Below, one piece after another: positions 7,270-14,773 of a stretch of 15,168 nucleotides of DNA (within the stretch, counting starts at the first letter, position 1; each line of letters starts with the position of its first letter). This DNA is from Bacteroidota bacterium. GTDB lineage: Bacteria > Bacteroidota > Bacteroidia > Chitinophagales > Chitinophagaceae. The stretch spans positions 1 to 15,168 of the forward strand of contig JAFAEW010000099.1 of the NCBI GenBank assembly GCA_023423835.1, in the 5' to 3' direction. The position numbers were made by a program, and so were the translations under genes. A model generated the notes under the pieces. The model was not told the DNA's origin. It made no database searches and saw only the letters and a list, made by a program, of their open reading frames with translations.

Positions 7270-8361
7270 ATGTTTTCCATAGACGAAATCTCTCTTTTTC
7301 AGTTCAGGAATTACCTGACGGCAAGGTTTTCATTTCCCCGGAAAATCACCGGCATCTATGGAAAGAATGGAACCGGCAAGACCAACCTGCTCGATGCTGT
7401 TTATTATCTCTGCTTCACCAAAAGTTATTTTCACAAGCCGGACAGTTTATCGGTGACGGAAAACAAAAAAGGATTCCGGATCGAAGGTTTATTCGAAAAA
7501 GAAGGAAAGCCGGAAAAACTCGTTTGTATTTTAAGGGAAAACAACCGCAAAGAATTTTTCCGCAACGATGAGGGCTACAAAAAATTTTCAGAACACATCG
7601 GAAGATTTCCGGCAGTGATGATCGCGCCCGATGACATCACCCTGATTACGGGCGGAAGTGAAGAACGAAGGAGCTTTTTGGATACCATTTTATCGCAGCT
7701 TCATGCCGAATACCTGCAGCAACTGATCGCCTATAAAAAAATCCTGGAACAAAGAAACAGCTTCCTGAAAACGGCGTCGGAAAAACCGTATTTCGATGAA
7801 ACCTTGTTGTCTATCATCGATCAGCAACTGATAGAACATGGAAGGATTATCCATGGATTCAGACAGCAATTTCTAAAGCAATTTTTGCCACAGGTTGAGG
7901 AGGAATATTACCAGTTGGGAGGAAGAAATGATGCCATTGGCTTGGAGTACGAATCCGGGTTAAACGGGTCTGATTTTGAAACGCTGATTAAAGAAAACCG
8001 GCAGCGTGATCTTTATTTGCAACGCACCTCAGCCGGTGTGCACAAAGATGAGATTGCAATTCTAATGAAAGGCTTACCCTTCAAACAAATTGCCTCACAG
8101 GGCCAGAGAAAGACGTTGCTGTTTGCCATCAAGCTCGCCGAATTTTCGGTATTGAAAGACAACAAAGGCTTCTCTCCCATTTTGTTGCTTGACGATGTTT
8201 TTGAAAAACTCGATGCACAAAGAATGCAGCAATTGCTGAAAAGGGTTTGTGAAGATGAAGATGCGCAGGTGTTGATTACGGATACCCATAGAGACCGGTT
8301 AGATGAAGCGCTTTCGGCTTTGCATGCAGACTACGGTTTGATCGAACTCACCGGCGGGTAA
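7270..8361 (+). CDS. recF: DNA replication and repair protein RecF
   Basis: RecF is an SMC/ABC-like ATPase that binds gapped DNA and, with RecO and RecR, helps load RecA at stalled or gapped forks. The 363-residue length matches the family. The N-terminus carries the RecF-type ISLFQFRNY start and the Walker A motif GKNGTGKT at 31-38. The middle is the helical arm (about 100-240), ending in RTSAGVHKDEI. The ABC signature is SQGQRKT at 276-282, and Walker B with the catalytic acidic residues is LLLDDVFEKLD (Asp308, Asp309, Glu312). The D-loop and the TDTHR switch follow near the end. The ATG at 7270 fits the conserved N-terminus. It is monocistronic here, divergent from the CHU_C gene and only 13 bases from the convergent end of the lipoprotein gene. 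It is not in the classical dnaA-dnaN-recF-gyrB order. Confidence 0.96.
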   Translation: MFSIDEISLFQFRNYLTARFSFPRKITGIYGKNGTGKTNLLDAVYYLCFTKSYFHKPDSLSVTENKKGFRIEGLFEKEGKPEKLVCILRENNRKEFFRNDEGYKKFSEHIGRFPAVMIAPDDITLITGGSEERRSFLDTILSQLHAEYLQQLIAYKKILEQRNSFLKTASEKPYFDETLLSIIDQQLIEHGRIIHGFRQQFLKQFLPQVEEEYYQLGGRNDAIGLEYESGLNGSDFETLIKENRQRDLYLQRTSAGVHKDEIAILMKGLPFKQIASQGQRKTLLFAIKLAEFSVLKDNKGFSPILLLDDVFEKLDAQRMQQLLKRVCEDEDAQVLITDTHRDRLDEALSALHADYGLIELTGG

Positions 8362-8374
8362 AATCATCCTGCTT

Positions 8375-9994
8375 CTAATCTCCATCCACTCGTACCCGTC
8401 GCAACTCGAGTAAGTTTAAAGCATTCGGAGTTAAACCACGGACATTTGTTTGCAGAAAGTGAATCACCTCATCGTAATAGAGCGGAACCACGGGCGCATC
8501 GTCGATCACCATCTGATCCATCTGCCGGTAAAGTTTGTATCTCACGGAATCATCGGTTTCCTGTAAAGCGGTTTCATACAGCCGGTCAAATGCCGGGTTT
8601 TTGTAGCCGGTATAATTTGGCGGCGCCGGATTTTTGCTGTAAAACATCGCCATATAATTTTCCGCATCGGGATAGTCGGCAATCCAGCTTCCGCGGAAAA
8701 ATAAGGATTGGCGCTTCGCCGTTTGTTCGAGTAACAGGCTTTTCTGTACCACCTCCACCTGCACCTTCAGTCCAACATCCTGGAGTTGCCTGGCGGCAAA
8801 ACTGGCCACATCTTCATATACGGGGATGGTTAACAATTTGATGACAGCGGTATTACTGCCAATCCCGGCCTTTTTCAGCAGCTTTCTCGCACTGTCGGGC
8901 TGGTAGTGATAACCTCTCACGAGTTCCGCATTTTTCGAGGGCAATCCTTCCGGAACAATGCCTCCCACCGCAGGAATGCCGATGGAATTTCGCATGTACA
9001 TCACCAACTGGTCGCGGTTAATCGCAAAGTTGATGGCCTGTCTTACAGCCTTAAACCGCAAGGGCGAAGTTTGAAGTGCCTGATTTTTCTCATCCACCAG
9101 AATTCCAAAATATTCGGTATTCAGATAAGGATGCTTTTGAAGAACGAGCCTCCCCTCCCACTCCTTTCTGAGGCGGCCGTTTTTGGTTAAGACTTCATCC
9201 TTAAAACTGGGATCAATATCGTTTACAAAACTCAATCTTCCCTGTCTGAATTCTAAAAATTCCGTTGCCTTATTATCAAGAAAACTGATCTTGATAGCAT
9301 CGAGATAGGGAAGCGCGTTTCCCATCTCATCTTTTTCCCAATAGCGCGGATTTTTCAGTAAAACCAATGCCTGATCTTCAGCCCAATAGCTGAACTGAAA
9401 AGGGCCGGTTCCAACGGGATGATTTCTGAAATCCTTTCCGAATTTTTCTATTGCTTCCCTGGGAAGGATGCTGCAATATTGCATGGTGAGAATGCCTAAA
9501 ATCGGGTGGAACGGACGAATCAGCTTCAATTGAAAGCTGCTGTCATCAATCGCGGTGAATCCGTTGTCGGGATCCACGCGGTTGTTGAATATCCATGCGC
9601 CGCTGCTTGCGGTTGCCGGGTCCATAATCCGCCGGAGACTGTAAACTACATCGGCTGCGGTCATTCTTCGTCCCCGGCCGTTGGGAAACACTTCGCTGTC
9701 ATGAAAATAAACATCCGTGCGTAAGTGGAAGGTGTAGGTTTTCCGGTCATCACTAACATCCCAGGTTTTCGCGAGGGAGGGAATGATATTTAAATTACTG
9801 TCCGTTTCTACCAGCGTGTTAAACAATTGATGAATGGGCCACATCACCGATTGATTCTTGGCAAAGGCCGGATCGAGCGAAGCAATTCCCGTTGTTTCAT
9901 TGTAATAAAACACGTTTTTCCCCTCATTCTTCTTTGTTGAGCAGCCGGAAAAAAATACAAGAACCGCTACACATGCCGTATAAAAAATCTTCAA
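8375..9994 (-). CDS. ABC-transporter substrate-binding lipoprotein, peptide/nickel class (SBP_bac_5)
   Basis: This 539-residue solute-binding protein of the OppA/DppA family most likely captures oligopeptides for an ABC importer. It has a lipoprotein signal peptide (MKIFYTACVAVLVFF) and a lipobox FSGC with Cys18 as the lipidated residue. Family hallmarks follow: LDPAFAKNQS, the LAKTWDVSDDRKTYTFHLR segment near 75-95, MTAADVVYSLRRIMDP, NHPVGTGPFQF, AINFAINRDQL, and the C-terminal PVVPLYYDEV. The reading frame has no ATG before the signal peptide. The start used is TTG at 9992-9994, which gives a normal lipoprotein leader, and the nearest upstream in-frame stop lies about 14 codons earlier. No permease or ATPase genes adjoin it, so the partner transporter must be elsewhere, or the protein binds something else. 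Confidence 0.92.
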   Translation of the reverse strand: MKIFYTACVAVLVFFSGCSTKKNEGKNVFYYNETTGIASLDPAFAKNQSVMWPIHQLFNTLVETDSNLNIIPSLAKTWDVSDDRKTYTFHLRTDVYFHDSEVFPNGRGRRMTAADVVYSLRRIMDPATASSGAWIFNNRVDPDNGFTAIDDSSFQLKLIRPFHPILGILTMQYCSILPREAIEKFGKDFRNHPVGTGPFQFSYWAEDQALVLLKNPRYWEKDEMGNALPYLDAIKISFLDNKATEFLEFRQGRLSFVNDIDPSFKDEVLTKNGRLRKEWEGRLVLQKHPYLNTEYFGILVDEKNQALQTSPLRFKAVRQAINFAINRDQLVMYMRNSIGIPAVGGIVPEGLPSKNAELVRGYHYQPDSARKLLKKAGIGSNTAVIKLLTIPVYEDVASFAARQLQDVGLKVQVEVVQKSLLLEQTAKRQSLFFRGSWIADYPDAENYMAMFYSKNPAPPNYTGYKNPAFDRLYETALQETDDSVRYKLYRQMDQMVIDDAPVVPLYYDEVIHFLQTNVRGLTPNALNLLELRRVRVDGD

Positions 9995-10103
9995 CGATAT
10001 ATTGTTTTTGCTTTTCTGGTAGTTTAAAGGCCGGCAATCCGGTTATTTATCGGGATTGACCGCTCACCTTTAAAAAATTGCTTCTTTTAAGGGCCTAATA
10101 TCC

Positions 10104-10111
10104 TATTTTTA
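10104..10111 (+). promoter_or_regulatory. Likely promoter -7 element of the peptidase-flippase unit (TATTTTTA)
   Basis: TATTTTTA (TAnnTTTG with one mismatch) lies four bases before the ATG at 10116. A TTG at 10078-10080 lies 23 bases upstream, within the 17-23 spacing known for Flavobacterium-type promoters. It sits in the 121-base divergent region shared with the substrate-binding lipoprotein gene. Confidence 0.45.
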
Positions 10112-10115
10112 TCGC

Positions 10116-11804
10116 ATGAATAAGATCGTTCTGGCAGTATATTTTTTAGGAGTTTCCGTTTTGGCGTTTTCCCAGCCGGCAGAGAAACCGGCATTTACCC
10201 ATGCCGACACCTTAAGAGGAAGTAATACCCCTGAACGTACCTGGTGGAACGTGCTGCACTATGCCATCTCCGTTAAACCGGATTTCGAGACCAAATCCAT
10301 TAAGGGAAAAACAACGATCGGATTCAGGGTGGAAAACAAAAACCATCCCTCCTCGATGCAGATCGACCTGCAGCAGCCACTCGAAATCGATAGTATCCTT
10401 TTCAACGGGAAGCAATCGCTGAAATATAAACGCGAAGGAAATGTGTTTCATGTAACCGTTCCCAAAAAGATTGCTGAAGCAGAAAATATTATTACCGTTT
10501 ATTATCACGGAAAACCAAGGCAGGCGATTCGTCCGCCATGGGATGGAGGCTGGATCTGGACAAAAGATTCGCTTGGCCGGCCCTGGATGTCGGTCGCCTG
10601 TGAAGGTCTTGGAGCAAGTGTTTGGTATCCCTGTAAAGACATTTTGAGCGATGAGCCCGACCGGGGCGCTACGCTTACTATAATTGTTCCGGACACACTC
10701 GTGGCGGTTGGCAACGGAAGATTGAAGGAAATGAATTCGAAAGCCGGTTTATCAACCTATGTGTGGGAAGTAACGAGTCCGATCAATAATTATAACATCA
10801 TTCCTTACATCGGAAAATATGTTGGGTGGAATGACACCATCATGGGTGAAAAAGGAAAGCTGGACCTGGCTTTCTGGGCATTGGACTATGATTTGAAGAA
10901 AGCCGAACAACAATTTCAACAGGCAAAATCAGTGATCCATTGTATGGAATACTGGATGGGTCCTTATCCTTTCTATGAAGATGGATACAAGCTGATTGAA
11001 GCGCCTCATTTGGGAATGGAGCACCAAAGCGCCGTTGCCTATGGAAACAAATTCAGAAACGGATACCTCGGCCGCGATCTTTCCGGCTCGGGCTGGGGAC
11101 TGAAATGGGATTTCATCATAGAACACGAAAGTGCACACGAATGGTTTGGCAACAGCATTACGGCAAAAGATATTGCCGACATGTGGATACATGAAGGATT
11201 TACCAGCTACAGCGAAACCTTATATACCGAATGCCTGTTTGGTAAGGAAGCCGGAAATGAATACAATGTTGGGGTGAGAAAAGCCATTGAAAATAAAAAT
11301 CCTGTTATCGGATATTATGGCGTTAATTATGAATCGCCTTCGACCGACATGTATTATAAGGGCAGCAATATGTTGCAAACCATCCGGCACGTGATAAATA
11401 ATGATTCGCTCTGGAGAAGCATCTTAAGAGGATTGAGCGCAACCTTCTATCATCAGACGGTTACCACCAAACAGATTGAAGATTTTATAAATGAGAAATC
11501 CGGAATTAATTTCTCGAAAGTGTTTGACCAATATTTGCGTAACACTTCCATTCCCGAGTTTCAATATTATTATTCTCGCGACAAAATGAAGGTTTATTTC
11601 CGATGGGCAAATACAGTTGACGGGTTTAGTATGCCGCTGCATCTGCATCATGCAATTGAGAATGTTACTATTTATCCTGAAACCCAGTGGAAAGAAATAC
11701 AACTCGAAAATAACAACGGAGGTTTTATTGATTCTGCTTTTTTATTGAAGAACTATTACATCAAAGTAAAACAAACAGCGGCACCGTCTGAAAACAAAGA
11801 GTAA
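10116..11804 (+). CDS. Secreted M1 family zinc metallopeptidase (aminopeptidase N-like)
   Basis: This 562-residue gluzincin probably trims N-terminal residues from peptides in the periplasm. The signal peptide spans about residues 1-19 (LGVSVLAFSQ). The N-terminal beta-saddle domain reaches about residue 240, with GLGASVWYPCKD inside it. The exopeptidase motif reads GMEHQ (Gly300-Gln304), with His where classical GAMEN/GMEN has Asn. The zinc site is HESAH (His337, Glu338, His341), and 18 residues later the third ligand is Glu360 in WIHEGF, an exact HEXXH-X18-E. The likely transition-state tyrosine is Tyr413 in YYKGSNML. It lacks the long HEAT-like C-terminal domain of ERAP or PepN and ends in a short beta domain, as in compact bacterial M1 enzymes. 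The stop codon is one base before the flippase gene, so the two are probably co-transcribed. Confidence 0.94.
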   Translation: MNKIVLAVYFLGVSVLAFSQPAEKPAFTHADTLRGSNTPERTWWNVLHYAISVKPDFETKSIKGKTTIGFRVENKNHPSSMQIDLQQPLEIDSILFNGKQSLKYKREGNVFHVTVPKKIAEAENIITVYYHGKPRQAIRPPWDGGWIWTKDSLGRPWMSVACEGLGASVWYPCKDILSDEPDRGATLTIIVPDTLVAVGNGRLKEMNSKAGLSTYVWEVTSPINNYNIIPYIGKYVGWNDTIMGEKGKLDLAFWALDYDLKKAEQQFQQAKSVIHCMEYWMGPYPFYEDGYKLIEAPHLGMEHQSAVAYGNKFRNGYLGRDLSGSGWGLKWDFIIEHESAHEWFGNSITAKDIADMWIHEGFTSYSETLYTECLFGKEAGNEYNVGVRKAIENKNPVIGYYGVNYESPSTDMYYKGSNMLQTIRHVINNDSLWRSILRGLSATFYHQTVTTKQIEDFINEKSGINFSKVFDQYLRNTSIPEFQYYYSRDKMKVYFRWANTVDGFSMPLHLHHAIENVTIYPETQWKEIQLENNNGGFIDSAFLLKNYYIKVKQTAAPSENKE

Positions 11805-11805
11805 T

Positions 11806-13296
11806 ATGGCGGGAATTCGCAAGCAGGCAATTATTTCGAGTATTCTCGTTTACATGGGTACCCTGATAGGTGCTGTTAATACGTATTTCTTCGTAAAGAA
11901 CGGATCCTTCACCGAAATTCAATACGGACTCACCCGCTTCTATTCGGATCTCGGACAGAACTTTTTTATTTTCGCGAGCCTGGGCGTAATTCCCGTTCTC
12001 TACAAATTCTTTCCCTATTTCGCAGATAATTTAGGTAAAAAAGAAAATGACCTCTTCGGGCGATCTCTGATGAAATCGCTGTTTGGATTTGCCGCGGTAC
12101 TGATTGCGGCAGTTATCCTGGAGCCTTTATTTATCCGCAAGTTCAGCAACCGTTCACCCCTTGCATTGGACTATTACTTTTGGGTATTGCCTTATGCCCT
12201 GGGAATGTTGTTGTTTTCATTGCTCGAAGGCTATGCCTGGGCGTTACAAAAGACAATCGTTTCCAATTTTTTAAGGGAAACAGGCATGCGGATTTTTACG
12301 CTCATTTTCATTCTGCTGTATTATTTTGGATTGATCAGCTTCCATGTTTTCATGATCCTGTTTTCGATGCTCTACCTGCTGATCGGACTTTGCCTGCTGA
12401 TCTATCTGGTTAAAACCGGCCAGCTTCATATAACCTTCAGGAAAAGCCGCGTAAGCCGGAAATATGGGAAGAAAATGCAGAGCATGCAGATATTGGTTTT
12501 CGGCGGAATAATAATTACAACACTTGGTCAGACAATCGATGGATTTATCATTGCCAGTTTATTAGGTCTCGGTCCAACAGGAATTTATACGCTTGCCTTG
12601 TATGCATCCAATCTCATTCAAATTCCGCAAAGAAGTATTCAATCAATTGCTACCGGCGTACTATCGCGAAAATGGAAGGACAAAGAACTGACGGATATTG
12701 CAAGAATTTATCAGCGATCGAGCATCAACCTGCTGATATTATCGCTTTTCTTATTCGGCAATATGTGGTTGAATATCAGAGACGGCCTCGATGTGCTGAA
12801 TATCCAGGATCAATATGCAGCGGGCATCCCATTGGTTTTAATATTTGGAATTATCAGGATAATCGATGGCGGCACCGGTGTGAATTCGCAGATCATCGGA
12901 ACTTCAACCTTCTGGAGATTCGAATTTTTGAGCGGTGTGATCATGCTGGCACTGCGGATTCCGCTGAGCTACATTTTTATCAAGGAGTTTGGGATTGTGG
13001 GAAGCGCCTACAGCGACCTCATTTCCCTCGGAATCTATAACTATATCCGCTTTGAATTTTTAAGACGGAAGTTTAAAATGCAACCCTTTACTAAAGAAAC
13101 AGTTTTCTCGCTGATCCTTGCTTTTGCCGCATTTTTCATTGCCTATTTTGCCGGCGGAAACCTGGGAGGATGGACAGCCATCATCCTTCGCTCGGTTTTG
13201 TTTTCGGGCATTATGATAGCCGGTGTTTTTGCCTTAAGACTTACACCCGATGCGTTTCAGTTACTGGAACTGGGCAGGAAAAAGTTGATGAGATGA
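11806..13296 (+). CDS. Polysaccharide/lipid-linked oligosaccharide flippase-like membrane protein (Wzx/MATE superfamily)
   Basis: This 496-residue polytopic membrane protein has about 12-14 hydrophobic helices distributed throughout, from residues 8-30 (IISSILVYMGTLIGAV) to the last two near 430-480. The overall architecture, the basic residues between helices and the PQRSIQSIATGVLSRKWKD loop (about 268-286) fit the polysaccharide biosynthesis protein (Wzx/O-antigen flippase) group of the MOP superfamily, which moves undecaprenyl-linked sugars across the inner membrane. No glycosyltransferase genes are next to it, so the cargo is unknown. The ATG begins one base after the stop of the M1 peptidase (TAA-T-ATG), suggesting translational coupling. 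Related MOP subfamilies, such as MurJ-like or stage V sporulation B-like proteins, cannot be excluded. Confidence 0.85.
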   Translation: MAGIRKQAIISSILVYMGTLIGAVNTYFFVKNGSFTEIQYGLTRFYSDLGQNFFIFASLGVIPVLYKFFPYFADNLGKKENDLFGRSLMKSLFGFAAVLIAAVILEPLFIRKFSNRSPLALDYYFWVLPYALGMLLFSLLEGYAWALQKTIVSNFLRETGMRIFTLIFILLYYFGLISFHVFMILFSMLYLLIGLCLLIYLVKTGQLHITFRKSRVSRKYGKKMQSMQILVFGGIIITTLGQTIDGFIIASLLGLGPTGIYTLALYASNLIQIPQRSIQSIATGVLSRKWKDKELTDIARIYQRSSINLLILSLFLFGNMWLNIRDGLDVLNIQDQYAAGIPLVLIFGIIRIIDGGTGVNSQIIGTSTFWRFEFLSGVIMLALRIPLSYIFIKEFGIVGSAYSDLISLGIYNYIRFEFLRRKFKMQPFTKETVFSLILAFAAFFIAYFAGGNLGGWTAIILRSVLFSGIMIAGVFALRLTPDAFQLLELGRKKLMR

Positions 13297-13731
13297 TCCT
13301 CTCTGATTTTTCACCCTCATTACTGTCAGGCTTTTTTTGGTTCAACAATCATTGCACCTGCTCATTCAGCATCTGCAGCACCGATAGGATTATTGAAGTA
13401 AAGCGGCACATTTATCAAGTCAATTATTCTTCCAAAAAGCGTTAGAATTATTTGCTTTTTGCACAGTTCATGTTGGCAGCTGGTGTTCTGTCGTCCGTCC
13501 TTGTAAACCATTGTCAGTGTTGGGTTTGAGTGTCATTGTCTGTTTGCTTTTTGGTCTGTCTGTGTCGGGTTGTGCGTAGCGTTTTTTATTTTTTTTGAAG
13601 GGTCGGGAAATTTTTTAAAAACAATTTTGTTCTGCGTTGGCTTTGCAAGCTCTTTGACAAAGCTTTGGTCTGTGCTCGGGATTGCGGGGCTTTGGCAATG
13701 TGCTTGCAAAATGCGTGGGCTTGTATTGTCT
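13297..13731. other. G+T-skewed spacer between the flippase gene and the SIR2 cassette
   Basis: There is no convincing gene in these 435 bases. The first part (to about 13440) is ordinary. From about 13,470 to 13,740 the + strand is close to 70% G+T by hand count (75% in 13501-13620). Palindromic pieces cluster around 13640-13670: GCTTTG at 13640-13645 with CAAAGC at 13658-13663, CTTTG-A-CAAAG at 13652-13662, and CAAAGCTTTG at 13658-13667. Related words recur downstream (GGGGCTTTGGC, GTGCTTGCAAAATGC). It lies 3' of the SIR2 gene and may be the end of a transferred cassette. Confidence 0.5.
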
Positions 13732-14772
13732 TTATATCTCCTCATTTTCAAAATACTGATTCAAATAGTCTTTCGTTAAATCTGTTTCTAAAAACTCCCT
13801 AGCTTTCTTGTCAGAAATTGGGATAATCTGTTTAATAATTTGGTTATCAATATTTGGTCTCTTTTCAATATCCTCTTTTGGTAAATTCAACGAAACAGAT
13901 AGCAGTTTTCTTTCTGGATTATCTCTCAACGCATCTGAAATAACACCATTTATGTGTTCATCATAAAAGCTATATCCGATACTCACAATCATTTTGGATT
14001 CAAATATTCTTCTCCTGAATTCTGAAAAAAGGAACAAGTAAGGGTCTATGTATTGCATTTTATATTGCGTGCCAAAAATCCAATCAGGATTACTAGATTC
14101 ACCATTTGAGTATGTTAATCTTTTTGTCTTTTCTTCTCTTTCCCAATCAACGGAACCGTGCAGTTTATAAAGAAAAACATCAATATTTTCTAATGGCTGT
14201 ATAAATCGTCTGAAATTCCAATAGCCACTTTCTTCGGTATCAAAACCTCTTTCAACTTTTGCATTTGCTAAAGCTAATTCAATACATAAGTCGTAGTTCA
14301 ATGAAAAAATGTGCAATGGAAAATTCATTTCGTTTTTAAAGGATAAGAACTTTTCAAAGTAGTCAATTCGCTGCCTTTTATCGTTGTCTATTTTTACCCA
14401 TTCTGCCAATTTGCCTCTGATTTTTTTATCAAATGACTTTATTAGGTCAAATTCATCTTTAATAACTTCATCAAATTTCACTATCCAAGAACCGATAAAA
14501 GGATAGAGTGGATGTTCTTCCTTTTTAAGAAGTTCTTGAATGATGTTTAGTAGCACTTCTAAATTGAAATATGCCTCTTTACCTTGAATCTGATAAGAGT
14601 AATTATAACTGGCTTTTATAAGATGATAGAGTTGATAGTAGCTTTTCCAATCATCCTTGTTGACTATAAAATCTCGAACGTCTTTTTCCATTACGGAAAG
14701 TATCGGTATTCCTGCATCTGCACTTGCACCTGCACCGAGAATAAAAATTATATCATTGTCCCTTACTAGCAT
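13732..14772 (-). CDS. Stand-alone SIR2-like (SIR2_2 type) protein, probable NAD+-hydrolysing defence effector
   Basis: This 346-residue cytoplasmic protein has a SIR2-type NAD-binding fold. FILGAGASADAGIP at 10-23 is the glycine-rich NAD loop. FSLNYD (Asn159, Asp161) replaces the sirtuin TQN-x-D motif, and KLHGSVDW carries the likely catalytic His205. IFGTQYKMQYIDPYLFLFSEFRRRI and VSIGYSFYDEHIN are typical of the SIR2-like proteins found in phage-defence loci. The four-cysteine zinc module of true deacetylase sirtuins is absent, which favours NAD+ hydrolysis over deacetylation. The region between the NAD loop and LNYD (about 30-150) is helical and lysine/glutamate-rich. The ATG lies one base after the stop of the upstream gene (TAA-T-ATG), so the two are probably coupled. 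Base composition (roughly one third G+C in sampled stretches) is lower than in most neighbours, consistent with transfer. The defence role is inferred from the family. Confidence 0.85.
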   Translation of the reverse strand: MLVRDNDIIFILGAGASADAGIPILSVMEKDVRDFIVNKDDWKSYYQLYHLIKASYNYSYQIQGKEAYFNLEVLLNIIQELLKKEEHPLYPFIGSWIVKFDEVIKDEFDLIKSFDKKIRGKLAEWVKIDNDKRQRIDYFEKFLSFKNEMNFPLHIFSLNYDLCIELALANAKVERGFDTEESGYWNFRRFIQPLENIDVFLYKLHGSVDWEREEKTKRLTYSNGESSNPDWIFGTQYKMQYIDPYLFLFSEFRRRIFESKMIVSIGYSFYDEHINGVISDALRDNPERKLLSVSLNLPKEDIEKRPNIDNQIIKQIIPISDKKAREFLETDLTKDYLNQYFENEEI

Positions 14773-14773
14773 A

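Noticed and set aside
13441..13740. Integron attC site
   Set aside because: GTTAGAA near 13441 and GTTGGGT near 13519 resemble R' core sites, but I found no matching RYYYAAC partner in the right arrangement and no integrase in the window.
13533..13751. 72-codon minus-strand frame in the G+T-skewed spacer
   Set aside because: The lack of stops is explained by the C/A-rich minus strand. It overlaps the end of the SIR2 gene and shows no domain.
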